Below, one piece after another: positions 1 to 9,072 of a stretch of DNA of 64,000 nt. Origin of the DNA: Burkholderiales bacterium (GTDB lineage Bacteria; Pseudomonadota; Gammaproteobacteria; Burkholderiales; Burkholderiaceae_C); assembly GCA_016213325.1 (NCBI GenBank), contig JACRAY010000014.1, positions 186,001-250,000 of the forward strand, read 5' to 3'. The notes under the pieces are model-generated. The model was not told the origin of the DNA and made no database searches. It saw nothing but the letters and a program-made list of their open reading frames with translations. Position numbers and translations under genes: made by a program. Within the stretch, counting starts at the first letter, position 1. Each line of letters begins with the position of its first letter.

Positions 1-1
1 C

Positions 2-1159
2 GTGCTGATGATCACCTTCCTCGCGCCGCTGGTCGCGAAGTTCGCGCTGAAGTTCGGCCCGCCCGAATTCTTTGCCGTTTACCTGCTCACCTTCTGCAGC
101 TTCGTCGGCATGGGCAAGGGGTCGCCCTTCAAGACGCTGGCATCCATGTGCATCGGCTTCGCGCTGGCGGCGGTCGGCCTGGACACCGTCACCGGCCAGT
201 TGCGCCTGACCTTCGGTGTTCCCGAACTGATCCGCGGCTTCGACTTCCTCATCGCCGTCATCGGCCTGTTCGGCATCGGCGAGATCCTGCTGTCGATGGA
301 AGAAGGCCTGAAATTCAGCGGCAAGACCGCCAAGCTCGATCCGCGGGTGGTGCTGGAAACCTGGAAGGAACTGCCGAAGTACTGGGTGACGTCGCTGCGC
401 AGTTCGCTGGTGGGCATCTGGATGGGCATCACGCCCGGCGGCGCCACGCCGGCATCCTTCATGAGCTACGGGCTGGCCAAGAAGATCTCGCGCGACGGCG
501 CGAAGTTCGGCACCGGCCAGATCGAAGGCGTGATCGCGCCCGAGACCGCTGCCCACGCGGCCGGCACGAGCGCGCTGCTGCCGATGCTGGCGCTCGGCAT
601 CCCCGGCTCGCCCACCGCCGCCGTGCTGTTGGGCGGCCTGCTGATCTGGGGCCTGCAGCCCGGCCCGCTGCTGTTCGTCGAGCAGAAGGACTTCGTCTGG
701 GGCCTGATCGCATCGATGTACCTGGGCAACCTGGCCGGCCTGATCGTGGTGCTGACCACCGTGCCGCTGTTCGCGGCCATCCTGCGCATCCCGTTCTCGA
801 TCATCGCGCCAGTCATCATCGTGATCTGCGCCATCGGCGCGTACACGGTGCACAGCGCCATGCTCGACATCTGGTTCATGCTGCTGTTCGGCGTGTTCGG
901 CTACGTGTTCAAGAAGCTCGACTACCCGCTGGCGCCGCTGGTGCTGGCACTGGTGCTGGGCGACAAGGCAGAGGACTCGTTCCGGCAGTCCATGCTGCTG
1001 TCGCAAGGCGAAATGTCCATCTTCTTCGCCAACGGCCTGGTGGGCAGCATCACCGGCCTGGCGCTCATCCTGCTGGCCTGGCCGCTCGTGGCCCGGGCGA
1101 TCGCGGCGGTGCGCCGACCGAAGCCGGGTGCGCTGCCCGCCGAGCGGCCGGTCGACTGA
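2..1159 (+). CDS. Tripartite tricarboxylate transporter permease, TctA family (5' partial)
   Basis: This is the large membrane subunit of a TctABC-type secondary transporter, which imports carboxylates delivered by a periplasmic Bug/TctC protein. The 385 visible residues are almost entirely hydrophobic helices with TctA hallmarks: a Gly-rich GITPGGATPASFMSYGLAKK segment and an ALGIPGSPTAAVLLGGLLIWG loop. Family members are about 500 aa, so roughly the first 115 residues lie left of the window and the true start is not visible. It ends 14 bp before the cytidylate-kinase-like gene and is probably co-transcribed with the oxalate genes. Carboxylate, possibly oxalate, as substrate is inferred from the neighbours only. 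Confidence 0.9.
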   Translation: MLMITFLAPLVAKFALKFGPPEFFAVYLLTFCSFVGMGKGSPFKTLASMCIGFALAAVGLDTVTGQLRLTFGVPELIRGFDFLIAVIGLFGIGEILLSMEEGLKFSGKTAKLDPRVVLETWKELPKYWVTSLRSSLVGIWMGITPGGATPASFMSYGLAKKISRDGAKFGTGQIEGVIAPETAAHAAGTSALLPMLALGIPGSPTAAVLLGGLLIWGLQPGPLLFVEQKDFVWGLIASMYLGNLAGLIVVLTTVPLFAAILRIPFSIIAPVIIVICAIGAYTVHSAMLDIWFMLLFGVFGYVFKKLDYPLAPLVLALVLGDKAEDSFRQSMLLSQGEMSIFFANGLVGSITGLALILLAWPLVARAIAAVRRPKPGALPAERPVD

Positions 1160-1173
1160 GGGGGAATTAGCGC

Positions 1174-2007
1174 ATGCCGGTCATCGCACTCACGCACGAA
1201 ATGGGTTCGCTCGCGAAAGACGTGGCACTGCGCATGGCCGAAATGGCCAACCTCGCCGTGCTGCGGCACGAAGTGGAGGAGAACGTGGCGGGCCGCATGC
1301 ACGTGCCCACGAGCGTGGTGCGGCGCGTGCGCGAGGGCAGGGCCGGGCTGGTGGAGCGCCTGGGCACCGACCGGCAGCTGTTTGCGATCTTCACCGCCGA
1401 GGAAGTGTTCACGCAGGCCGAACGCGGCAACATCGTGCTGCGCGGCTGGGGCGCCACCATGATCCTCAGGCCCGTGCGGCACGTGGTGCGGGTGCGGGTG
1501 ACCCGCCCGTTCGACCAGCGGGTCGACTGGCTGGTGGAGAACCTGGGCGCGGAGGACCGCGACTTCGCCGAAAAGGAAGTGCGCCGCAGCGACGCGGCGC
1601 ACGCGTCGCGCATGCACGCGCTGTTCGGCGTGACGTGGGGCGACGCCCTGCTCTACGACCTGGTGCTCAACACCGACCGCCTGTCGGTGGACACCTGCGC
1701 AACGCAGATCCTGGCGCTGGCCGCGCAGCCGGAATTCCAGGAGACCGAGGAGTCGCGGCGCGTGCTCTCGCGCCTGGCACTGGCCGCCCGGGTGCGGGCG
1801 GCGCTCAGGGCCAATGAGTCCACGCGCGACGTGGACGTGCAGATCGACGTGGACGATGCCCAGGTGGTGCTGAGCGGCATCGTCATGAACGAGCAGGAGC
1901 GGACCGAAGCCGGCCGGGTGGCGGCCACCGTTGCCGGCGCACTGGGCATAGACAACCGGCTGCGGCTGATGGCGATCAGCCGAAAGTTCACGTACTCGAA
2001 GACCTGA
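1174..2007 (+). CDS. Cytidylate kinase-like protein with C-terminal BON domain
   Basis: A 277-aa protein. Residues 1 to about 200 resemble the cytidylate-kinase-like family (AAK_6): an opening THEMGSLAKDVALRMAE segment, a central VLRGWGA motif and a VRVTRPFDQRVDWL arginine-rich stretch. The usual Gly-rich P-loop with GK(S/T) is degenerate here, so kinase activity is doubtful. Residues about 215-268 form a BON domain (VQIDVDDAQVVLSGIV), a fold linked to phospholipid or ligand binding. The start follows a GGGGGAA ribosome site. It lies between the TctA permease and oxc on the same strand. A function in oxalate metabolism is not established; the position suggests a regulatory or accessory role. 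Confidence 0.75.
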   Translation: MPVIALTHEMGSLAKDVALRMAEMANLAVLRHEVEENVAGRMHVPTSVVRRVREGRAGLVERLGTDRQLFAIFTAEEVFTQAERGNIVLRGWGATMILRPVRHVVRVRVTRPFDQRVDWLVENLGAEDRDFAEKEVRRSDAAHASRMHALFGVTWGDALLYDLVLNTDRLSVDTCATQILALAAQPEFQETEESRRVLSRLALAARVRAALRANESTRDVDVQIDVDDAQVVLSGIVMNEQERTEAGRVAATVAGALGIDNRLRLMAISRKFTYSKT

Positions 2008-2085
2008 ACCCCGCCGTTGCCGATGCCATAGCGCACGGGCCTGCTCCATCACTATGATCACCGTGACCCCCACAAGGCAACGCCC

Positions 2086-3813
2086 ATGACGACCGACACG
2101 CCCACCCGCGAAACGACCGACGGCTTCCAACTGGTCATAGACGCGCTGAAACTCAACGGCATCGACACCATCTTCGCGCTGCCTGGCATCCCCATCACCG
2201 ACTTCCTGCGCCTTGCGCAGGCCGGCGGCATGAAGGTAATCTCGTTCCGGCACGAGCAGCATGCGGGCAATGCCGCGGCAGCAGCGGGCTACCTCACGGG
2301 CAAGCCCGGCATCTGCTTCACCGTTTCGGCGCCCGGCTTCCTGAACGGCCTGACGGCGCTGGCGAACGCGACGACCAACTGCTTCCCCATGATCCTGGTA
2401 AGCGGCTCGAGCGAGCGCGAGATCGTCGACCTGCAGCAGGGCGATTACGAAGAGATGGACCAGCTGGCCATCGCCAAGCCGCTCGCCAAGGCGGCGTTCC
2501 GGGTGCTGCATGCCGAAGACATCGGCATCGGCATCGCGCGCGCCATCCGCGCTGCCGTTTCGGGGCGCCCGGGCGGCGTGTACCTGGACCTGCCGGCCAA
2601 GCTGTTTGCGCAATCGATGGACAAGGAAGCGGGCGAGCGCTCGCTGGTGCAGGTGGTCGACCCCGCGCCCCGGCAGATCCCCGCGCCCGACGCGGTGCAG
2701 CGCGCCGTCGACCTGCTGAAGGGCGCGAAGAAGCCGCTGGTGATCCTGGGCAAGGGCGCGGCCTATGCACGCTCGGACGCCGCCATCCGCGAGTTCATCG
2801 AGAAGACCGGCATCCCCTACCTGCCGATGTCGATGGCCAAGGGGCTGCTGCCCGACAACCATGCGCAGTCGGCTTCCGCCGCACGTTCGTACGTGCTGGC
2901 CGAGGCCAACGTCGTGATGCTGGTCGGTGCGCGCCTGAACTGGCTGCTGTCGCACGGCAAGGGCAAGACCTGGGGTGCGGCTTCGGCCAAGGAGCCGACG
3001 AAGGCGCAGTTCATCCAGGTCGACATCTCGCCCACCGAGGCAGACAGCAACGTGGCCGTGGCGGCGCCGGTGGTGGGGGACATCGGTTCGTGCATCGCCG
3101 CGCTGAACGCCGCCATCGGCAGCGGCTGGGCGAAGCCGCCTGCCGAGTGGACCGGCGCCATCGCCGAGCGCAAGGACAAGAACCTGTCGAAGATGGCCGA
3201 GACGCTGGCGAAGGACCCTTCGCCGATGAGCTTCCAGAGCGCGCTGAACGTGATCCGCAACAAGGTCGCCGAGCGGCCCGATGCCATCGTCGTGAACGAA
3301 GGCGCCAACACGCTCGACTTCGCGCGTTCCATCGTCGACATGTACGAGCCGCGCAAGCGCCTGGACGTGGGGACCTGGGGCATCATGGGCATCGGCATGG
3401 GCTTCGCCGTGGCCGCCGCCGTCACGCAGGGCAAGCCCGTGATCGCCGTGTGCGGCGACAGCGCCTTTGGCTTCTCCGGCATGGAGGTCGAGACGATCTG
3501 CCGCTACGACCTGCCCGTGTGCGTGGTGGTCTTCAACAACAACGGCATCTACAAGGGCACCGACGTGAACCCGCGCGGCACCGAGGTGGCGCCTACGGTG
3601 TTCGTGAAGGACGCGAAGTACGAACTGCTGATGCAGGCATTCGGCGGCGTGGGCGTGCGCGCCGCGACGCCGCGCGAGCTGGCGGCTGCGCTGGACGAGG
3701 CGGTGGCGTCGGGCCGCCCGACCCTCATCAACGCGATCATCGACGAATCGGCAGGCACCGAGAGCGGGCGCATCACCAGCCTGAACCCGGCGGCGGCGAA
3801 GAAAAAGGTTTGA
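2086..3813 (+). CDS. oxc: Oxalyl-CoA decarboxylase
   Basis: Thiamine-diphosphate enzyme that converts oxalyl-CoA to formyl-CoA and CO2 in the cytoplasm. At 575 aa it matches the family length. The N-terminal Pyr domain carries the catalytic Glu57 ([16 protein letters not shown]). The C-terminal PP domain carries the ThDP/Mg motif [13 protein letters not shown] followed about 28 residues later by FNNNGIYKG. The central domain corresponds to the ADP-binding regulatory region. It sits 15 bp upstream of frc, its obligate partner, and before a formate dehydrogenase. That context separates it from acetolactate synthase and other ThDP paralogues. Confidence 0.95.
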   Translation: MTTDTPTRETTDGFQLVIDALKLNGIDTIFALPGIPITDFLRLAQAGGMKVISFRHEQHAGNAAAAAGYLTGKPGICFTVSAPGFLNGLTALANATTNCFPMILVSGSSEREIVDLQQGDYEEMDQLAIAKPLAKAAFRVLHAEDIGIGIARAIRAAVSGRPGGVYLDLPAKLFAQSMDKEAGERSLVQVVDPAPRQIPAPDAVQRAVDLLKGAKKPLVILGKGAAYARSDAAIREFIEKTGIPYLPMSMAKGLLPDNHAQSASAARSYVLAEANVVMLVGARLNWLLSHGKGKTWGAASAKEPTKAQFIQVDISPTEADSNVAVAAPVVGDIGSCIAALNAAIGSGWAKPPAEWTGAIAERKDKNLSKMAETLAKDPSPMSFQSALNVIRNKVAERPDAIVVNEGANTLDFARSIVDMYEPRKRLDVGTWGIMGIGMGFAVAAAVTQGKPVIAVCGDSAFGFSGMEVETICRYDLPVCVVVFNNNGIYKGTDVNPRGTEVAPTVFVKDAKYELLMQAFGGVGVRAATPRELAAALDEAVASGRPTLINAIIDESAGTESGRITSLNPAAAKKKV

Positions 3814-3827
3814 AGGGAACCAAAGAC

Positions 3828-5075
3828 ATGGGCAAAGCTCTGGACGGCGTCAAGATCCTCGACTTCACCCACGTGCAGTCGGGCCCCACGTGCACGCAGC
3901 TGCTGGCGTGGTTCGGCGCGGACGTGATCAAGGTCGAGAAGGCGGGCGAAGGCGACGTGACGCGCCAGCAGCTGCGCGACATCGACGGCGTGGACAGCCT
4001 CTACTTCACGATGCTGAACCACAACAAGCGCTCCATCACGCTCGACACCAAGAGCGCGCAGGGCAAGGAAGTGCTGGTCGCGCTGATCAGGCATTGCGAC
4101 GTGCTGGTCGAGAACTTCGCGCCGGGCGCGCTGGACCGCATGGGCTTCTCGTGGGAACGCATCAACGAGATCAACCCGCGCATGATCGTCGCCTCGGTCA
4201 AGGGCTTCGGCCCCGGCCCGTACGAAGACTGCAAGGTCTACGAGAACGTCGCGCAGTGCGCGGGCGGCGCCGCCTCCACCACCGGCTTCGACGACGGCCC
4301 GCCGCTGGTGACGGGCGCGCAGATCGGAGACAGCGGGACCGGCCTGCACCTGGCGCTGGGCATCGTCACGGCATTGTTCCAGCGCGAAAAGACCGGCGAA
4401 GGCCAGCGCGTGCTGGCCGCCATGCAGGACGCCGTGCTCAACCTGTGCCGCGTGAAGCTGCGCGACCAGCAGCGCCTGGACCGGCGCGGCGTGATGGAGG
4501 AGTACCCGCAGTTCCCGGACAAGGAGTTCGGCGAAGCCGTGCCGCGCGCCGGCAACGCTTCGGGCGGCGGCCAGCCGGGCTGGATCCTCAAGTGCAAGGG
4601 CTGGCAGCACGACCCCAACGCCTACATCTACTTCATCACGCAGGCGCCGGTGTGGGACAAGATCTGCAAGGTGATCGGCGAGGAAAGCTGGATCACCGAC
4701 CCCAGCTACGCCACGCCCAAGGCGCGCCTGCCGCACCTGAAGACCATCTTCTCGCGCATCGAGGAGTGGACCAAGACCAAGGACAAGTTCGAAGCCATGG
4801 ACATCCTGAACGGCTACGACATCCCCTGCGGGCCCATCCTGTCGATGAAGGAACTGGCCGAGGAACCGTCGCTGCGCGCCACCGGCACGGTGGTGGAAGT
4901 GGACCACCCCAAGCGCGGCAAGTACCTGACCGTGGGCAACCCGATCAAGCTGTCGAAGAGCCCAACCGATGTCGAGCGCTCGCCGCTGCTGGGCGAGCAC
5001 ACCGAAGAAGTCCTGTCGCAACTGGGCTACTCAGGCGACCAGATTGCAGCCCTTCGTGAGTCCAAAGTCATCTAA
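3828..5075 (+). CDS. frc: Formyl-CoA:oxalate CoA-transferase
   Basis: Class III (CaiB/BaiF) CoA-transferase that moves CoA from formyl-CoA to oxalate, releasing formate and regenerating oxalyl-CoA for Oxc. From the ATG at 3828, preceded by GAAGGGAACC, the product is 415 aa, typical for Frc; the longer open frame upstream overlaps oxc and is not real. The catalytic aspartate is Asp168 in [10 protein letters not shown], matching Asp169 of the Oxalobacter enzyme. A Gly-rich [11 protein letters not shown] loop, like the mobile loop over the Frc active site, is present. It is followed 12 bp later by the acyl-CoA ligase gene. Confidence 0.95.
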   Translation: MGKALDGVKILDFTHVQSGPTCTQLLAWFGADVIKVEKAGEGDVTRQQLRDIDGVDSLYFTMLNHNKRSITLDTKSAQGKEVLVALIRHCDVLVENFAPGALDRMGFSWERINEINPRMIVASVKGFGPGPYEDCKVYENVAQCAGGAASTTGFDDGPPLVTGAQIGDSGTGLHLALGIVTALFQREKTGEGQRVLAAMQDAVLNLCRVKLRDQQRLDRRGVMEEYPQFPDKEFGEAVPRAGNASGGGQPGWILKCKGWQHDPNAYIYFITQAPVWDKICKVIGEESWITDPSYATPKARLPHLKTIFSRIEEWTKTKDKFEAMDILNGYDIPCGPILSMKELAEEPSLRATGTVVEVDHPKRGKYLTVGNPIKLSKSPTDVERSPLLGEHTEEVLSQLGYSGDQIAALRESKVI

Positions 5076-5087
5076 GGAGTCAGAGCC

Positions 5088-7226
5088 ATGAGCTACGACA
5101 AAGCCAAAGTCCGCAAGGTCCTCGACGCCGTCAAAGCCGCGAAGCGCGATTCGCTCACCGCGCCCGAAGGGCGCGAAGTCTGCGAGGCTTACGGCATCGC
5201 AGTACCCAAGGAAGGCGTGGTCACGAGTGCGGCTGAGGCTTCGAAGCTGGCATCGTCCATGGGCTTCCCGGTGGTGATGAAGATCGTCTCGCCCGACATC
5301 CTGCACAAGACCGAAGCAGGCGGCGTGATCGTCGGCCTGAAGAGTGCGGACGAAGCCGCGACCGCCTACGACACCATCGTTGCCAATGCGAAGAAGTACA
5401 AGGCCGACGCCAACATCCTGGGCGTGCAGGTGCAGCAGATGGTGAAGGGCGGCCAGGAAGTGATCGTCGGCGCCATCAGTGACGACAGTTTCGGCAAGCT
5501 GGTGGCCTTCGGCCTCGGCGGCGTGCTGGTCGAGGTGCTGAAGGACGTGACCTTCCGGCTGGCACCGGCGACGAACGAAGACGCGCTGTCGATGCTGGAC
5601 AGCATCCAGGCCGCCGACGTGCTGAAGGGTGTGCGCGGCAGCGAGCCGGTCAACCGCGAAGTGCTCGCCGACACCATCGTGCGGGTGAGCCAGCTGGTGA
5701 GCGACTTTCCCGAGATCAGCGAGCTGGACCTCAACCCCGTGTTTGCGAGCGCGAGCGGCGCTATCGCCGCCGACGTGCGCATCCTGGTGAACTTCAGCCC
5801 GAAGCCGGCCCGCTTCCGCCCCGAGGAGAAGGACGTCGTCACGTCGATGAACCGCATCATGCGGCCGAAGTCGGTGGCGGTGGTCGGCGCCTCCAACGAG
5901 TCCGGCAAGATCGGCAACTCGGTGATGAAGAACCTCATCAACGGGGGCTATCAGGGCAAGATCTACCCGATCCACCCGAAGGAAGCCGAGATCCTCGGCC
6001 ACAAGGCCTACAAGAGCGTGAAGGACGTGCCGGACGAGATCGACACCGCGGTCTTCGCGGTGCCGGCCCCGCTGTGTGCCGCCGCGCTCAAGGAGTGCGG
6101 CGAGAAGAAGATCGCGGGCGCCATCCTGATCCCTTCGGGCTTCGGCGAGACCGGCAACATCGAGGGGCAGGAAGAGCTGCAGCGCATCGGCCACGAATAC
6201 AACATCCGGCTGATGGGGCCCAACATCTACGGCTTCTACTACACGCCGTCCAACCTGTGCGCCACCTTCTGCACCGCCTACGACTACAAGGGCTCCACCG
6301 CCCTGTCGTCGCAGTCCGGCGGCATCGGCATGGCGATCATCGGCTACTCGCGCTCGGCCAGGATGGGCGTGTCGGCCATCGTGGGCCTGGGCAACAAGTC
6401 GGACATCGACGAGGACGACCTGCTGCTGTTCTTCGAGCAGGACGACAACACGAAGGTGATCGCCCAGCACGCGGAAGACCTGAAGGACGGCCGCGCGTTC
6501 GCCGAGGTCGCCAAGCGCGTGTCCAGGAAGAAGCCGGTGATCATGCTCAAGGCCGGCCGTACCGCGATGGGCGCGGCCGCCGCCAGCTCGCACACCGGCG
6601 CCGTGGCCGGCACCGATCGGATCTACGACGACGTGCTGCGCCAGAGCGGCGTGGTGCGCGCCAAGAGCCTGCGCCAGCTGCTCGATTTCGCGCGCGGCAT
6701 CCCCATCCTGCCCACGCCCAAGGGCGAGAACGTGGTGATCATCACCGGCGCGGGCGGCTCGGGCGTGCTGCTGTCGGACGCTTGCGTGGACAACGGCCTG
6801 AAGCTGCTGAAGCCGATGCCCGACGACCTGGACAAGGCTTTCCGCAAATTCATCCCGCCATTTGGAGCGGCAGGCAACCCGGTGGACATCACTGGCGGCC
6901 AGCCGCCGCAGACTTACGTGGAAACGGTGCGCCTGGGACTGGACGACGACCGCGTGCACGCGCTCATCCTCGGCTACTGGCACACCATCATCACGCCGCC
7001 CATGGTGTTCGCGCGCAACATGGTGGAAGTGGTCAACGAAATGAAGGCGAAGGGCAAGGTCAAGCCGGTGGTGGCCTCGCTCGCCGGCGACGTGGAGGTG
7101 GAGGAGGCGGCGCAATACTTGTACGAAAATGGAATCCCCGCCTATGCGTACTCCACCGAAATCCCGGTGGAGATCCTGGGCGCCAAGTACCAGTGGGCGC
7201 GCGCCGCAGGATTGCTGCCCAAGTAA
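5088..7226 (+). CDS. ADP-forming acyl-CoA ligase, ATP-grasp domain first
   Basis: A 712-aa NDP-forming acyl-CoA synthetase. Residues about 1-245 are an ATP-grasp domain (FPVVMKIVSPDILHKTEAGG). Residues about 253-380 are a CoA-binding Rossmann domain (SVAVVGASNESGKIGNSV), followed by succinyl-CoA-ligase-like domains. The probable phospho-histidine is His502 in SSHTGAVAGTD. The order is reversed compared with PatZ-type enzymes, which start with the CoA-binding domain. It follows frc by 12 bp with an AAGGAG ribosome site. In this operon it could charge oxalate, formate or another acid with CoA, priming the Frc/Oxc cycle; the substrate cannot be read from the sequence. Confidence 0.85.
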   Translation: MSYDKAKVRKVLDAVKAAKRDSLTAPEGREVCEAYGIAVPKEGVVTSAAEASKLASSMGFPVVMKIVSPDILHKTEAGGVIVGLKSADEAATAYDTIVANAKKYKADANILGVQVQQMVKGGQEVIVGAISDDSFGKLVAFGLGGVLVEVLKDVTFRLAPATNEDALSMLDSIQAADVLKGVRGSEPVNREVLADTIVRVSQLVSDFPEISELDLNPVFASASGAIAADVRILVNFSPKPARFRPEEKDVVTSMNRIMRPKSVAVVGASNESGKIGNSVMKNLINGGYQGKIYPIHPKEAEILGHKAYKSVKDVPDEIDTAVFAVPAPLCAAALKECGEKKIAGAILIPSGFGETGNIEGQEELQRIGHEYNIRLMGPNIYGFYYTPSNLCATFCTAYDYKGSTALSSQSGGIGMAIIGYSRSARMGVSAIVGLGNKSDIDEDDLLLFFEQDDNTKVIAQHAEDLKDGRAFAEVAKRVSRKKPVIMLKAGRTAMGAAAASSHTGAVAGTDRIYDDVLRQSGVVRAKSLRQLLDFARGIPILPTPKGENVVIITGAGGSGVLLSDACVDNGLKLLKPMPDDLDKAFRKFIPPFGAAGNPVDITGGQPPQTYVETVRLGLDDDRVHALILGYWHTIITPPMVFARNMVEVVNEMKAKGKVKPVVASLAGDVEVEEAAQYLYENGIPAYAYSTEIPVEILGAKYQWARAAGLLPK

Positions 7227-7232
7227 GGAACC

Positions 7233-8933
7233 GTGCTGAACCGAGTCATCCCCATTGCGGCCACCGCAACTGAAACCCGTGAGCGCAAGCGCCAGGGTCC
7301 CAAGGGGCGCAGGCCCGGCGAGCAGGCCGTGGCGGAAGTGCGCGCGCTGCTCGCCGGCGCGCCGCTGCGCCGTGACCTGCTGATCGAACACCTGCACAAG
7401 CTGCAGGACCGCTACGGGCACCTGGCGGCCCCGCACCTTGCGGCGTTGGCGCAGGAGATGAAGCTGGCCCAGGCCGAGGTGTACGAGGTGGCTTCGTTCT
7501 ACCACCACTTCGACATCGTGAAGGAAAGCGGCGAGGCACCGGCGGCACTGACCGTTCGCGTGTGCGACGGCCTTTCTTGCGAGATGGCGGGCGCGCAGGA
7601 TTTGCTGCAGCGCCTGCCGGCCTTGCTGGGGCGCGAAGTGCGCGTCATCGCAGCACCTTGCATCGGCCGCTGCGAGCAGGCACCGGCGGCGGTGGTCGGG
7701 CAGCACCCGGTGCCGCGTGCGACGTGCGAGCAGGTGCAGGCGGCGGTGCAGGCAGGCGCCGTGAAGCACGAGCCCGAAGAGGCTATAGGGCTTGCGCAAT
7801 ACCGCACCGCGGGCGGCTACGCCCTGCTCGAACAGTGCCTGCGCGGCGAGCGCACGGCCGACGAGGTGATCGCGACGCTCGAGTCCTCGGGCCTGCGCGG
7901 CCTGGGCGGCGCGGGCTTTCCTGCCGGGCGCAAGTGGCGCATCGTGCGCAGCGAACCGGCGCCGCGCCTGATGGCGGTGAACATCGACGAAGGCGAGCCG
8001 GGCACCTTCAAGGACCGCGTGTACCTGGAACGCGACCCGCACCGCTTCATCGAAGGGCTGTTGATTGCGGCGTGGGCCGTCGGCATCGACGCGATCTACA
8101 TCTACCTGCGCGACGAATACCACGGCTGCCGCGCGCTGCTCGAGCGTGAGCTCGCCCTGCTCGCGGCCGACCCGCCCTCGGCCGGCCTGCCGAAGATCGA
8201 ACTGCGCCGCGGCGCGGGCGCGTACATCTGCGGCGAAGAGTCGGCGATGATCGAGTCGATCGAAGGCAAGCGCGGCATGCCGCGCCTCAGGCCGCCCTAT
8301 GTCGCGCAGGTGGGCCTGTTCAACCGGCCGACGCTGGAGCACAACTTCGAGACGCTGTACTGGGTGCGCGACCTGGTGGAGCGCGGCGCGGACTGGTTCT
8401 CGTCGCAGGGGGCCAATGGGCGCAAGGGCTTGCGGTCTTTCTCGGTGTCCGGCCGAGTGAAGAACCCGGGCGTGAAACTCGCACCAGCGGGCATCACGAT
8501 CCAGGCGCTGATCGACGAGCACTGCGGCGGCATGCTCGATGGCCACCAGTTCTATGCCTACCTGCCCGGCGGCGCTTCAGGCGGCATCCTGCCCGCGGCC
8601 ATGAACGACATCCCGCTGGACTTCGACACGCTGCAGCCCTATGGCTGCTTCATCGGCTCGGCTGCGATCATCGTCCTGTCGGATCACGACACCGCCGTCG
8701 GCGCCGCGAAGAACCTCATGCGTTTCTTCCGCGACGAGTCATGCGGCCAGTGCACGCCCTGCCGCAGCGGCACGGCGAAGGCTTTGGCCCTGATGGATGC
8801 GCCGAAGTGGGACACCACCCTGCTCGCCGAACTTTCGCAGGTGATGCGCGACGCATCGATCTGCGGGCTGGGGCAGGCGGCGCCGAATCCGGTGGATTGC
8901 GTAGTCAAGTACTTCCCACACGAACTGGAGTAG
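7233..8933 (+). CDS. fdsB: NAD-dependent formate dehydrogenase, fused gamma-beta (FdsG-FdsB) subunit
   Basis: Diaphorase subunit passing electrons from FdsA to NAD+. The 566-aa product joins two normally separate subunits. Residues about 1-165 are a NuoE/FdsG thioredoxin-like [2Fe-2S] domain with Cys111, Cys116, Cys143 and Cys147. Residues about 170-566 are a NuoF/FdsB module with the FMN/NADH-binding segments GLRGLGGAGFPAGRKW and GAGAYICGEESAMIESIEG and the [4Fe-4S] ligands in ESCGQCTPCRSG (Cys504, 507, 510) plus a later CGLG cysteine. The start is a GTG 6 bp after the ligase stop. The same two-subunit layout is known from Methylobacterium FDH1. The next gene, fdsA, comes after a 139-bp spacer holding an inverted repeat. 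Confidence 0.93.
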   Translation: MLNRVIPIAATATETRERKRQGPKGRRPGEQAVAEVRALLAGAPLRRDLLIEHLHKLQDRYGHLAAPHLAALAQEMKLAQAEVYEVASFYHHFDIVKESGEAPAALTVRVCDGLSCEMAGAQDLLQRLPALLGREVRVIAAPCIGRCEQAPAAVVGQHPVPRATCEQVQAAVQAGAVKHEPEEAIGLAQYRTAGGYALLEQCLRGERTADEVIATLESSGLRGLGGAGFPAGRKWRIVRSEPAPRLMAVNIDEGEPGTFKDRVYLERDPHRFIEGLLIAAWAVGIDAIYIYLRDEYHGCRALLERELALLAADPPSAGLPKIELRRGAGAYICGEESAMIESIEGKRGMPRLRPPYVAQVGLFNRPTLEHNFETLYWVRDLVERGADWFSSQGANGRKGLRSFSVSGRVKNPGVKLAPAGITIQALIDEHCGGMLDGHQFYAYLPGGASGGILPAAMNDIPLDFDTLQPYGCFIGSAAIIVLSDHDTAVGAAKNLMRFFRDESCGQCTPCRSGTAKALALMDAPKWDTTLLAELSQVMRDASICGLGQAAPNPVDCVVKYFPHELE

Positions 8934-8948
8934 CCCACTTGCGAATGA

Positions 8949-9051
8949 TTGAACGCAGAAGACGCAGAAGAAATACCAGAGACGCAGAACATTCAGTTCG
9001 AAGGATGTCCTTCTGCGTTTTCTGTATTCCTTTTGCGTCTTCTGCGTTCAA
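8949..9051. repeat. Inverted-repeat element, copy A (GAACGCAGAAGACGC family)
   Basis: The spacer between fdsB and fdsA is an imperfect palindrome. The left arm begins TTGAACGCAGAAGACGCA (8949-8966) and the right arm ends TGCGTCTTCTGCGTTCAA (9034-9051), an 18-bp perfect match; pairing continues imperfectly inward. Its arms match those of a second copy at 33277-33412. Transcribed, it would form a long hairpin inside the fds mRNA. Such direct ACGCAGAAG units are non-coding repeats, although they leave small open frames in all directions. Mobility and function are unknown. Confidence 0.9.
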
Positions 9052-9072
9052 GACCTTCGAGGTCGCCACAAC

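Noticed and set aside
3090..3827. N-terminal extension of frc
   Set aside because: It overlaps oxc in another frame, and the 415-aa product from 3828 has the normal Frc length.
5031..8546. A 1171-aa open frame on the minus strand
   Set aside because: It is antisense to the ligase and formate dehydrogenase genes and is His/Arg/Val-rich, the usual shadow of a GC-rich gene; no domain is recognisable.
8949..9072. Short open frames reading NAEDAEE or FCVFCIPFASSAFK in the repeats
   Set aside because: They arise from the ACGCAGAAG units of the inverted repeat, appear on both strands and in both copies, and have no start context.
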